9,735 nucleotides of DNA, taken from assembly GCA_021300125.1 (NCBI GenBank), contig JAJTHX010000204.1, positions 1 through 9,735 of the forward strand, written 5' to 3'. The first letter of the stretch is position 1; every line of letters starts with the position of its first letter. Source of the stretch: Betaproteobacteria bacterium (GTDB lineage: Bacteria > Pseudomonadota > Gammaproteobacteria > Burkholderiales > SG8-41). The translations under genes were made by a program, and so were the position numbers. Below the pieces are notes generated by a model. The model searched no databases. It saw only the letters and a list, made by a program, of their open reading frames with translations, and had not been told where the DNA came from. Shown piece after piece: positions 1 through 6,681 of the stretch.

Positions 1-668
1 ATGGTTTCGGGCCGCGTCGTTGCCACGGTGAGGTGTCCGCTGCCGTCGGCAAGCGGGTAGCGGATCTGCCACAGCTTGCCGTCTTCCTCCTCGGCCTGGA
101 CCTCGAGGTCGGAAATCACGGTTTTCAGCACCGGGTCCCAGTTCGACAGGCGCACGCCGCGGTAGATCAGGCCGTCGCGGTAGAGCTTGACGAAGGTGTG
201 GTTGACCAGTTTTGCCAGCGGCTCGTCCATCGTGAATCGCTCGCGTGACCAGTCGCAGGAGGCGCCGAGCCGGCGCATCTGGCGAGTGATGGTCGAGCCC
301 GACTGTTCCTTCCAGGCCCAAACCCGCTGCATGAAGGCTTCGCGGCCGAGCGCGTTGCGGGATTCGCCCTGCTGCTCAAGCTGACGGGTCACCACCATCT
401 CGGTGGCGATGCCCGCATGATCGGTTCCAGGCTGCCACAGCGTGTTGCAGCCGCTCATCCGGTGGTAGCGTATGAGACCGTCCATGATGGTTTGGTTGAA
501 GGCATGCCCCATGTGCAGCACGCCGGTGACATTGGGCGGGGGCAGCTGGATGCAGTAGGCGCGGGTTTTCGCCGGGTCGGATCCGGCCTTGAAATAACCC
601 TGGTCTTCCCATTGGGAATACCAGCGCGACTCGATCGCGGCGGGCTCGAAGCTTTTCGGCAGTTCCAT
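1..668 (-). CDS. valS: Valine--tRNA ligase, N-terminal part (runs off the window)
   Basis: This gene encodes the cytoplasmic class I aminoacyl-tRNA synthetase that charges tRNA-Val with valine. Only the first 222 residues are present; the family is usually 900-950 residues, so about three quarters lies beyond position 1. The N-terminus MELPKSFEP at 668 is the typical ValS start. The ATP-binding HIGH motif appears as HMGH at residues 52-55 inside [19 protein letters not shown] follows at 81-86, and the visible part ends at TTRPET, where the editing (CP1) domain begins. The KMSKS motif is out of view. No clear Shine-Dalgarno sequence precedes the ATG; the 5' side is C-rich. The upstream small gene is in the same frame with no stop between, so an automated caller could start this protein at 1166 instead. 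I prefer 668 because family homology begins exactly there and a TATAAT box lies 35-40 nt upstream. The identity is very secure; the start is fairly secure. Confidence 0.96.
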   Translation of the reverse strand, partial: MELPKSFEPAAIESRWYSQWEDQGYFKAGSDPAKTRAYCIQLPPPNVTGVLHMGHAFNQTIMDGLIRYHRMSGCNTLWQPGTDHAGIATEMVVTRQLEQQGESRNALGREAFMQRVWAWKEQSGSTITRQMRRLGASCDWSRERFTMDEPLAKLVNHTFVKLYRDGLIYRGVRLSNWDPVLKTVISDLEVQAEEEDGKLWQIRYPLADGSGHLTVATTRPET

Positions 669-1166
669 GGCGGGGGGGGCGGGTGCAGCAGAAGAGGGCG
701 TGATTATACCGGAGGCGTCTGCTGCCACCGTGCCGATCCGGGCCAGTTGATCCCGCAGCGTTGCTTCCACCGTGGCCTTGACCATGTCGGCGATGCCTGA
801 ACGCAGGTCGATGGCGACCCTCTCAAGCGCCTGTTCGAGTGCATTGCCGATCTCGGGCAGGTAGCGCTGCTCGATGACCCGGGAGATCTGGTCATTGAGG
901 CCGCGCTTGAGCCGCAGGTGCACCGCATGCTCGATATTCTGGGCCTGCACCCGGGAAACCAAGGCACCATCCGTGCTCGATGCCGGCGTTTCCGCGCCGG
1001 ACGGGGACAGCAGTTCGCCTTCCCGGACAACATCGGTCAGCAGCGGGACCTCGTCGTCAGGTTGCCCGGAACGGGCCGCGGCCGGGGGCTGACGATGCCG
1101 CTTGAGCAGCGCGTCGGCGCGGCTCAGCACATCCTCGGGGTCGCGATCGGGCGGCTCGTCTGCCAT
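669..1166 (-). CDS. Small DUF2486-like protein between holC and valS, open in frame into valS
   Basis: The reading frame opens at an ATG 8 nt after the holC stop and codes for 166 residues without a stop before the valS Met. I checked every codon between 1166 and 669. The product begins [20 protein letters not shown]. It has a Pro/Ala-rich linker, a short VPLLTDVV motif around residues 39-46, and an amphipathic helical half ([20 protein letters not shown], then [19 protein letters not shown]). It has no signal peptide and no membrane segment. The VPLLTDVV motif and the place beside valS recall betaproteobacterial DUF2486 proteins; this family match is from memory and weak. Its function is unknown. 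The helical half suggests oligomerisation or partner binding. The true C-terminus is unclear: the protein either ends by reading into ValS as a fusion, or a nearby indel hides its stop (a TAA in another frame lies at 706-704). The end given here is simply where valS begins. Confidence 0.6.
672..679. repeat. Homopolymer run of eight G immediately before valS
   Basis: Eight consecutive G on the plus strand (C on the coding strand) end 3 nt from the valS start codon. They encode part of the APAPPA stretch in the upstream frame. Such runs are prone to slippage and to sequencing length errors. A length change of one base would shift the upstream frame relative to valS. I found no immediate stop in either alternative frame, so a length error here alone would not restore a normal end to the upstream gene. 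Confidence 0.8.
703..708 (-). promoter_or_regulatory. Candidate valS -10 box (TATAAT)
   Basis: The minus strand carries a perfect TATAAT at 708-703. Transcription starting about 7 nt downstream would give a leader of roughly 28 nt before the valS ATG at 668. The hexamer about 17 nt upstream (ACGGTG) is a poor match to TTGACA, so the promoter, if real, relies on its -10 or on an activator. It lies inside the 3' part of the upstream frame and would make valS expression partly independent of the pepA-holC transcript. Confidence 0.4.
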
Positions 1167-1174
1167 GGGCGGGT

Positions 1175-1597
1175 TCAGGCCGTGGAAAGGTCGTGGGTGC
1201 GGATGTCGTAGCCGCGGTCACGGTAGAACTTGAAGCGGCGGCGGGCGAGTTCACGGTCGCCGTCTGCGGTGCTGACGATTTCGGCGAGGCGCTGGTAGCG
1301 GCTGAACGCCGCCGGCCATTCGTCGTGGAGGTTGATCAGCAATTCGTCATGCAGCGGGTCTTCAAGGCTGGCATCGAGGATGATGGGGGTGACCGGGGCG
1401 AGGCGGTGATCGCGCGCGCAATGCGGCAGGAACCCGGTGGGCGGGTTGCTCCACAGCAGGCGATCGAGGCGGGATGCGGCTTCGCGATCCGGGCAATACA
1501 GGGTGACCCGCAGGCCGCGGGCACGGGCCTTGGCCGCGATGCGGCACGCCGTGTGCAGGCGGTCCTCGACGCGGGTATAGAAGTCGATTTGGGTCAC
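1175..1597 (-). CDS. holC: DNA polymerase III chi subunit
   Basis: HolC (chi) is an accessory subunit of the DNA polymerase III clamp loader. With psi (HolD) it links the replisome to single-stranded DNA-binding protein. The 140-residue product has the usual length and fold features: an N-terminal TQIDFYTRV strand, a long helix of [11 protein letters not shown] type (18-28), VTLYCPD (31-37), LLWS (47-50), TGFLPH (54-59), PIILD (71-75), and a C-terminal [11 protein letters not shown] (122-132). The start codon is GTG at 1597, 13 nt after the pepA stop, with only a weak AGGG upstream. It sits between pepA and the valS-proximal gene, an order common in beta- and gammaproteobacteria, and is probably cotranscribed with both. 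The identity is secure; the GTG start is the only sensible one near the conserved N-terminus. Confidence 0.94.
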   Translation of the reverse strand: MTQIDFYTRVEDRLHTACRIAAKARARGLRVTLYCPDREAASRLDRLLWSNPPTGFLPHCARDHRLAPVTPIILDASLEDPLHDELLINLHDEWPAAFSRYQRLAEIVSTADGDRELARRRFKFYRDRGYDIRTHDLSTA

Positions 1598-1610
1598 GAC
1601 GTGTTGTGCC

Positions 1611-3104
1611 CTAGCGCCGCTTGGCCGCGCGCCGGAGCAGGAACTCGGTGAGCATTGGCACTGGCCGGCCGGTCGAGCCCTTTTCCTTTCCTGATTTCCA
1701 TGCGGTGCCGGCGACGTCGAGGTGGGCCCATTTGTATTTTTTGGTGAAGCGCGACAGGAAGCAGGCCGCGGTCACGGCACCGGCCGGCCGGCCACCGATA
1801 TTGGCGAAATCGGCGAAGTTGCTGTGCAGCTGTTCCTGGTATTCCTCATGCAGTGGCAGATGCCAGGCCCGGTCTCCCGAAATGTCCCCGGCCTTGAGCA
1901 CCTCCTGCGCCAATGCATCGTCGTTGGCGAACAGGCCGCTGAGGACATGGCCCAGCGCAATGACGCAGGCCCCGGTGAGCGTGGCGATGTCGATCACCGC
2001 CGCAGGCTGGTAGCGCTCGGCGTAGGTCAGGGTGTCGCACAGAATCAGGCGGCCTTCGGCGTCAGTGTTGAGGATCTCGACCGTCTGGCCGGACATGCTG
2101 GTGACAATGTCGCCGGGCTTGGTGGCGCGCCCGCCAGGCATGTTCTCGGTCGCGGGGACCAAGCCGACAACGTTCACTTGCAGTTTCATTTCCGCCAGGG
2201 CCTTCAGCGTTCCCAGCACGCTGCCGGCGCCGCTCATGTCGAACTTCATCTCGTCCATCTCCGCCGCCGGCTTCAGGGAAATGCCGCCGGTGTCGAAGGT
2301 CACACCCTTGCCAACCAGTACCACCGGCTTCTGGCTTTTCGGTCCGGCCATGTATTCGAGCACGATCAGCTTAGGCGGCTGGCTGCTGCCCGCGGCGACC
2401 GAGAGCAGGGTGTTCATGCCCAGCTTTTCCATGTCGGCCCGCTCAAGGACCTTCAGCTTCAGACGGTGTTCACGGGCGAGCTTGCGCGCCTCCTCGGCGA
2501 GGAAGGCGGGCGTGCAGACATTGCCGGGCAGGTTGCCGAGGTCACGGGCAAAATTGATGCCCGAGGCAAGGGCACGTCCCCGGGCCAGGCCCTGGGCCGC
2601 CTGCTTGAGCTCCGGCTTTGACACCGAGAAGGTGATGCTCCTGAGCAGCGGCGCCGGTGAAGGCGGAGTGCTCTTCATGCGGCTGAAGCGGTAAACAGTC
2701 TCGCCGGCAATTCGCGCGGCCTGCATGAGGCGCCATTCCGCGTCGCGCCGGCCTGTCGCGAGCTCGGTGAGGTGAATTGCCGCATTGGCCGTGCCGGTGC
2801 GGCAAAGGGCCTCCACTGAAGCGGCGATGGCGCGCCGGAAAGCCTTCTCGGAGAAGCTATTCTTGTCACCGAGGCCGACCAGCAGCACCCGGGCGCAGGC
2901 AAGGTTCGCCACATCGTGCAGCAGCAGGGTTGTGCCGGGGCGGCCGTCAATGTCGCCACGCGCGATCACGCGGCTGATCCGGCTCCCGGACAGTTTATCG
3001 AGCGCGGCGGCCGGTGCGCTGAGTTTCTTTTCCGTGAAGACGCCAACGACGCAACAATCGGCGGCGCCGTGGCCGGGCGCGACGGCTTTTGTGCTAAATT
3101 CCAT
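1611..3104 (-). CDS. pepA: Cytosol (leucyl) aminopeptidase, M17 family
   Basis: PepA is a hexameric, two-metal (Zn/Mn) aminopeptidase that removes N-terminal residues, especially leucine, in the cytoplasm. In E. coli it also binds DNA as an accessory factor in Xer recombination and in carAB control; whether that applies here is unknown. The product is 497 residues, the normal length. The N-terminal macro-like domain covers about 1-170 and the catalytic domain 180-497. Metal and catalytic residues are all present: K266 and D271 in VGKGVTFDTGG, K278, D289 in KFDMSGAGS, and D348, E350 and R352 in the signature NTDAEGRLIL. The frame is open further upstream to 3320, but I start at the ATG at 3104. 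It has an AGGAG 9 nt before it and begins MEFSTKAV, as expected for the family; the extra 72 residues are unlike any PepA. It is first in the operon with holC, the small gene and valS. Confidence 0.97.
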   Translation of the reverse strand: MEFSTKAVAPGHGAADCCVVGVFTEKKLSAPAAALDKLSGSRISRVIARGDIDGRPGTTLLLHDVANLACARVLLVGLGDKNSFSEKAFRRAIAASVEALCRTGTANAAIHLTELATGRRDAEWRLMQAARIAGETVYRFSRMKSTPPSPAPLLRSITFSVSKPELKQAAQGLARGRALASGINFARDLGNLPGNVCTPAFLAEEARKLAREHRLKLKVLERADMEKLGMNTLLSVAAGSSQPPKLIVLEYMAGPKSQKPVVLVGKGVTFDTGGISLKPAAEMDEMKFDMSGAGSVLGTLKALAEMKLQVNVVGLVPATENMPGGRATKPGDIVTSMSGQTVEILNTDAEGRLILCDTLTYAERYQPAAVIDIATLTGACVIALGHVLSGLFANDDALAQEVLKAGDISGDRAWHLPLHEEYQEQLHSNFADFANIGGRPAGAVTAACFLSRFTKKYKWAHLDVAGTAWKSGKEKGSTGRPVPMLTEFLLRRAAKRR

Positions 3105-3113
3105 GCCAGTTTT

Positions 3114-3118
3114 CTCCT
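3114..3118 (-). promoter_or_regulatory. Ribosome binding site that fixes the pepA start
   Basis: AGGAG on the minus strand lies 9 nt before the ATG at 3104. It is the clearest Shine-Dalgarno sequence on this strand, and it rules in favour of the 497-residue product over the longer open frame that begins at 3320. Confidence 0.75.
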
Positions 3119-3242
3119 GTGCGCCGGGGCAATCCAGGCCCGGTGTTGACGATGCGGCTGGCGACCCGCCGGCCCTGGAAACGGCGCTGGCTGCCATTGG
3201 CTCAGAGCTGCCTGCGGATCTGCAGCTTGTGCATGGCTTTTG

Positions 3243-3271
3243 ATTATCTTCGTGTTGTTTCCAAAAAGCAA
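3243..3271 (-). promoter_or_regulatory. Candidate sigma-70 promoter for pepA-holC
   Basis: On the minus strand TTGCTT (3271-3266) is followed after 17 nt by GATAAT (3248-3243), a 5/6 match to TATAAT; the -35 matches only 3/6. Transcription would start near 3236 and leave a leader of about 130 nt before pepA. The element lies immediately upstream of the lptF start, so the two divergent transcription units probably share regulatory DNA. I could not find a convincing -35/-10 pair for lptF on the plus strand. Confidence 0.4.
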
Positions 3272-3280
3272 AACGCTGGC

Positions 3281-4360
3281 ATGATCTTCCGCACTTCGCT
3301 GCTGCGTGAACTGGCGACATCCGCCGCTGCGACTTTCCTGGTGCTGCTCGGCATCTCGGTCACCACCCAGCTGGTGCGCCTGCTCGGACAGGCTGCAGGC
3401 GGCCAGATCACCTCGACCGGCGTGGTTGCGCTGCTCGGCTTCACCCTGGTCGGCTATCTGCCGATCCTGTTGTCCCTGACCCTGTTCATTGCGGTTCTGA
3501 TGACGTTGACCCGCAGCTACCGCGATTCCGAGATGGTGGTCTGGTTTTCCTGCGGGCAGGGGCTGACGCGCTGGATTTCCCCGGTCCTTTCCTTTGCCGC
3601 TCCACTGCTGCTGACCATCGCCCTTCTGTCGCTGATTCTTTCGCCATGGGCTGTGGAGAAGGCCGAGGAATTCCGCAGGCAGATGGACAGCCGTGATGAC
3701 GTGGCGCAGGTGACCCCCGGCGTCTTTCATGAATCCCGTCGCGCCGACCGCGTCTATCTGGTCGAGGAAGTGGCCGGGCAGAGCAACCTCGTCGCCAATG
3801 TCTTTGTCAGTTCGACCCAGGACGGCAAGCTGGGCGTAATGGTTGCCCGCACCGGCTTCCAGGAGACCGCGGCCAACGGCGACCGCTTTCTGGTGCTGCA
3901 GAACGGCCGACGCTATGAGGGCGAGCCGGGCTCCCCGGAATACAAGGTGTTCGAGTTCGAGCGTTATGCCATGCGCATCGAAAGTGCAGATGCGGCCGAC
4001 CGCGCGCCGACCACAAAGACCATGACCACACTCGAGCTGCTGCGCGATCCCACGCCGCGCAACCTGGGGGAGCTGTCGTGGCGGGTTGGATTGCCGGCTA
4101 GCGCGATGGTGCTGTGCCTGCTTGCGATTCCGCTGTCTTTCGTCAATCCGCGTGCCGGGCGGTCGATGAACATCGTCGTGGCCATCCTGATCTACATGAT
4201 CTACAGCAACCTGCTGTCGATTATGCAGGGCGCGATTGCGCAGGGACGCATTCCGGTTTTTGCGGGGATGTGGACCGTGCATGCCGGCATGCTGGCCATT
4301 CTGCTGCTGCTGTTTTACCGCCGCCTGTCGGTGTTTTCTGTGTGGCGCCTGCTGCGATGA
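3281..4360 (+). CDS. lptF: LPS export ABC transporter permease LptF
   Basis: LptF is one of two inner-membrane subunits of LptB2FG, which extracts lipopolysaccharide from the inner membrane and drives it through LptC, LptA and LptDE to the cell surface. The 359-residue product has the YjgP/YjgQ layout. Membrane segments lie at about 12-35, 48-77 and 100-122. A periplasmic beta-jellyroll region covers about 130-260 (for example residues 159-164 and 203-208). Three C-terminal membrane segments lie at about 268-288, 297-317 and 328-346. I place the start at the ATG at 3281 (MIFRTSLLREL), the conserved N-terminus; the frame is open upstream to 3119 but those 54 residues are not family-like. The ribosome site is weak (A-rich). 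The stop overlaps the lptG start (ATGA), and pepA is divergent. LptF versus LptG is assigned by N-terminal sequence and gene order. Confidence 0.93.
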   Translation: MIFRTSLLRELATSAAATFLVLLGISVTTQLVRLLGQAAGGQITSTGVVALLGFTLVGYLPILLSLTLFIAVLMTLTRSYRDSEMVVWFSCGQGLTRWISPVLSFAAPLLLTIALLSLILSPWAVEKAEEFRRQMDSRDDVAQVTPGVFHESRRADRVYLVEEVAGQSNLVANVFVSSTQDGKLGVMVARTGFQETAANGDRFLVLQNGRRYEGEPGSPEYKVFEFERYAMRIESADAADRAPTTKTMTTLELLRDPTPRNLGELSWRVGLPASAMVLCLLAIPLSFVNPRAGRSMNIVVAILIYMIYSNLLSIMQGAIAQGRIPVFAGMWTVHAGMLAILLLLFYRRLSVFSVWRLLR

Positions 4361-5430
4361 GGACGCTGCGCAGTTATCTGGCTCGAGAAGTGGCGGTTGC
4401 GACCGCGCTGGTTTTTGTCGCGCTTTTGCTGCTGTTTGCCTTTTTTGACCTTGTCGAGCAGATGAAGGATCTGGGTCGCGGGGGATACCGGTTGAGCCAC
4501 ATCCTGCTCCACGTCGCGCTGTCTGCGCCCAACCATGTCTATGAGCTGTTTCCGATTGCCGCGCTGATCGGCACCCTGTTCGCGCTGGCCCAGCTGGTGG
4601 CCAGTTCCGAGTACACCGTAATGCGCGCTTCCGGCGTGTCTCTGCCCGCCATGGTGCGCTCGGTTGCGGGTGTGGGCGCGGTATTCGGCGTAATGACTTT
4701 CGCTGTGGGTGAGTTCGTGGCGCCGCCGGCCGAGCAGTTCGCGCAGCGCATGCGCTCGCAGGCGATATCGGGTATCGTCGCCCAGGAGTTTCGCTCCGGG
4801 CTTTGGATCAAGGATGGCACCGCCTTCGTCAATGTGACCGAGGTGACCCCCGAGGCCTCGCTGCGAGGCGTCAGGATTTACGAATTTGACGGCGCCTATC
4901 GCCTGCGCTCGCTCAGCTTTGCCGAGGCCGCGGAATACGATGGCAACAACCGCTGGTTGCTGGCCAACGTGGCAAGCACCGTCTTTGAGGAGCAGGGCAC
5001 GCGCATCAGCCGGCGCGATTTCCTGCTGTGGCATTCGGTGCTGGAGCCGTCGCTGCTCAGCGTGTTGCTGGTGAAGCCCGAGAAGATGTCGGCCTGGAGC
5101 CTTTATTCCTACGCCCAGCACCTGAAGGAAAACCGGCAGAAAGCCCTGCGTTACGAAATAGCGTTGTGGACCAAGATCTTGTATCCGCTGGCGGTCGTGG
5201 TGATGATGGTTCTGGCTTTGCCGTTCGCCTATTTCCAGAACCGCCAGGGCGGAGTCGGTGCCAAGGTTTTCGCAGGCATCATGATCGGACTCGGCTTTCA
5301 TTTCCTGAACCGGCTGTTCGGGCACCTCGGCCTGCTCAACGACTGGTTGCCGCTGGCCAGTGCCATTGCGCCAACCCTGATTTTTCTCAGCCTGGCGCTG
5401 GCGATGATGTGGTGGCAGGAAAGGCGCTAG
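4357..5430 (+). CDS. lptG: LPS export ABC transporter permease LptG
   Basis: LptG pairs with LptF in the LptB2FG lipopolysaccharide exporter and contributes a periplasmic beta-jellyroll that hands lipid to LptC. The 357-residue product starts MRTLRSYLAREV, typical of LptG. Membrane segments lie at about 12-32, 62-82 and 100-120. The periplasmic domain covers about 130-255 and includes GLWIKDGTAFVNV (148-160). Three segments follow at about 272-291, 303-323 and 332-351. The ATG at 4357 overlaps the lptF TGA by four bases, implying translational coupling; no separate Shine-Dalgarno sequence is evident. The frame is open upstream to 4114, but that part lies inside lptF and is a frame artefact. 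The TAG stop shares CTAG with the convergent RDD gene, leaving no intergenic room for a terminator. The ATPase gene lptB is not in the window. Confidence 0.93.
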   Translation: MRTLRSYLAREVAVATALVFVALLLLFAFFDLVEQMKDLGRGGYRLSHILLHVALSAPNHVYELFPIAALIGTLFALAQLVASSEYTVMRASGVSLPAMVRSVAGVGAVFGVMTFAVGEFVAPPAEQFAQRMRSQAISGIVAQEFRSGLWIKDGTAFVNVTEVTPEASLRGVRIYEFDGAYRLRSLSFAEAAEYDGNNRWLLANVASTVFEEQGTRISRRDFLLWHSVLEPSLLSVLLVKPEKMSAWSLYSYAQHLKENRQKALRYEIALWTKILYPLAVVVMMVLALPFAYFQNRQGGVGAKVFAGIMIGLGFHFLNRLFGHLGLLNDWLPLASAIAPTLIFLSLALAMMWWQERR

Positions 5431-5852
5431 TGTTCTGCAGTGGAAACCAGCCGGGTGCCGCCTAGCCGGTCGTGGAGAAACTGCCGGTCGCGGTCAATCA
5501 GTGCCCAGAGCACGGTAATGCCGGCTGCGCCGTAACCGATCGTGGCCAGAAGCAGGCGGCGCAAGGCGACCGTGGCATTGATGGACCGGCCGTCCTCCGT
5601 TTCCAGCCGCATGCGCCAGGTTTTCATCGGCAAGGTCTGGCCGCTGCGCAGCCATTGCGCCATGAAGTAGGCGGCGCAGGTAAGCAGCAGGCAGGCCTGG
5701 GTCAGCCACCTGGGATGATCGATGCCGAGGGCATGGGCGATGCCGGTGGCGATACCTCCCGCCAGCAATATCACCGCGGTCAGCAGCAGACTTTCGTAAA
5801 CGAGGCAGAACAGGCGGCGCGCGATGCCGGGTGCCGGCGGGCTGGCGCTCAC
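5427..5852 (-). CDS. RDD-family small integral membrane protein
   Basis: The 141-residue product matches the RDD family, small inner-membrane proteins of mostly unknown function. Visible features are an N-terminal ARRLFCLVYESLLL (11-24) leading into a first membrane helix (about 18-40), a second helix (about 49-67), and the family hallmark GQTLPMKTWRMRL (71-83). An amphipathic RRLLLATIGYG and a third helix (about 98-118) follow. The protein ends with DRDRQFLHDRLGGTRLV. The first acidic position of the motif is Glu20 rather than Asp. The start is GTG at 5852, overlapping the TGA of the DUF3106-like gene (GTGA), which implies coupled translation. It is the last gene of the sigma-factor operon and converges on lptG, with which it shares a CTAG containing both stops. 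A role in transport or envelope stress is possible but not shown by the sequence. Confidence 0.88.
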   Translation of the reverse strand: MSASPPAPGIARRLFCLVYESLLLTAVILLAGGIATGIAHALGIDHPRWLTQACLLLTCAAYFMAQWLRSGQTLPMKTWRMRLETEDGRSINATVALRRLLLATIGYGAAGITVLWALIDRDRQFLHDRLGGTRLVSTAEH

Positions 5853-6322
5853 TGCCGTTCAACGGCTGCGGCCGCTCCGGGGGGGGAAGTCAGCGGTTCG
5901 CCAACCGGCGGGTCGAACTGGGTGTTCGGCTGCGCCAGGGACTTGCGATAGGCTTCCCATTGCTTGGCTACTTCGCGCCGCTGTCCTGGATTGAGCCGCT
6001 TGATGTCCTGGTAGCGTTCGCGCGCCTCCTTGCGCTGGGCGGGCGTCAGGGCTGCCCAGTCCTTCATCCGCTGCTGCAGGCGTTCCTGTTCAGCCGACTT
6101 CATTTTCGGGTAACGGTTGGCGATCGTGACCCATTTCTTGCGCTGGGCTGTGTCCATCTCGCTCCAGTCGGTGGCGAGCGGGGCAAGAACCTGCTGCTGC
6201 GGCGGGGTCAGCTCAGTCCAGGCCGGCCGGACCGGCTTGGCGGCCTGTTTGGAGGGCGTGGCGGCGAATGCGGGCAGCGCGAGGCAAAGCCAGCAGATCA
6301 GCGTTGCTGCCGCTTTAACCAT
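5849..6322 (-). CDS. DUF3106-like exported protein with 18-residue repeats
   Basis: The 157-residue product begins with a signal peptide: VKAA, a hydrophobic core, and LPAFA followed by a likely cleavage after residue 20. The mature protein is therefore probably periplasmic. Residues 35-127 are helical and charged, and contain five units with exact 18-residue spacing. Their key residues are W35/L38, W53/M56, Y71/M74, W89/L92 and I107/L110, each followed by a small-residue or proline turn and then Q or E at +4. Three units read LTP or LNP and then Q (one residue later). This recalls the LTxxQ motif of Spy/CpxP periplasmic proteins, but I see no clear homology to them. The C-terminal 30 residues are Pro/Ala-rich. 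The ATG at 6322 overlaps the DUF3619-like gene by 25 bases and has AGGG 9 nt before it. DUF3106 assignment is from memory of such beta-proteobacterial proteins and their neighbours. Function is unknown. Confidence 0.85.
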   Translation of the reverse strand: MVKAAATLICWLCLALPAFAATPSKQAAKPVRPAWTELTPPQQQVLAPLATDWSEMDTAQRKKWVTIANRYPKMKSAEQERLQQRMKDWAALTPAQRKEARERYQDIKRLNPGQRREVAKQWEAYRKSLAQPNTQFDPPVGEPLTSPPGAAAAVERQ

Positions 6323-6681
6323 GAATCGAAGCCCTGATCGAGGTAGGCGTCGATCGGCAGATCGTCGGTCAGCAGGCGCGCATCGATATCTGCGACCTCG
6401 CCGTCGGTGCCATTGCTGCCCTGCCAGTAAACGATGCCTGCGAGTCCGAGCACCAGCACTGCAAGGGGCAACACGTAGCGCAAGCCTGTGATTTTGCGAT
6501 CGAGCCCGGCCAAATGGCCTCCGGCCAGGACCAGCTGGGGGAGCGGAGCCTGTCTATACAGATCCAATGCCTGGTTCCGGGCTTCGGAGAGGCGGAGCAG
6601 GGTCGAGCGGTCGAGTTCGCAGCTGCCGCGATCCAGCTCACGGACAATTTTTTGCGCGAAATCCTTTTCGGCGGCATTCAT
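6298..6681 (-). CDS. DUF3619-like single-pass membrane protein, possible anti-sigma factor
   Basis: The 127-residue product has a soluble helical N-terminal part (1-66, including FAQKIVRELDRGS and LLRLSEARNQALDLYR). A single membrane segment at about 67-87 (YVLPLAVLVLGLAGIVYW) is preceded by Arg/Lys, so an N-in, C-out topology is likely. An acidic C-terminal tail follows (Asp at 93, 98, 100, 106, 107, 111, 115 and 119), ending DSWLKRQQR. This matches the general pattern of DUF3619 proteins encoded after a sigma factor in betaproteobacteria. Its start overlaps the sigma-factor stop (ATGA) and it overlaps the next gene by 25 bases. Position, size and topology fit a membrane anti-sigma factor, but it lacks the HxxxCxxC zinc motif of classical ZAS anti-sigmas, and Cys21 is its only cysteine. 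The anti-sigma role is inference. Confidence 0.86.
   Translation of the reverse strand: MNAAEKDFAQKIVRELDRGSCELDRSTLLRLSEARNQALDLYRQAPLPQLVLAGGHLAGLDRKITGLRYVLPLAVLVLGLAGIVYWQGSNGTDGEVADIDARLLTDDLPIDAYLDQGFDSWLKRQQR

Noticed and set aside
704..1033. 109-codon minus-strand frame between holC and valS
   Set aside because: It is out of frame with the 1166-669 gene and is Arg/Ser/Pro-rich. The in-frame reading has helical, DUF2486-like character, so this one is a shadow unless a frameshift exists near its 3' end.
1722..2621. Plus-strand open frame (299 codons) opposite pepA
   Set aside because: It is antisense to the catalytic domain of pepA, with composition typical of a mirrored GC-rich gene.
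3105..3320. 72-residue N-terminal extension of pepA
   Set aside because: The extension is unlike any PepA, it would overlap the lptF start, and the internal ATG at 3104 has an excellent ribosome binding site and gives the normal family length.
2966..4282. Long minus-strand open frame (438 codons) opposite lptF
   Set aside because: It lies antisense to a well-supported lptF and part of pepA. Its translation is low-complexity (Gln/His/Arg-rich) with no domain, as expected of a shadow frame in GC-rich DNA.
4114..4356. 81-residue N-terminal extension of lptG
   Set aside because: It lies wholly within lptF in another frame and lacks membrane character; the ATG at 4357 overlaps the lptF stop and matches the family N-terminus.
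4315..5325. Minus-strand open frame (336 codons) opposite lptG
   Set aside because: It is antisense to lptG, with His/Gln/Arg-rich composition and no recognisable motif.
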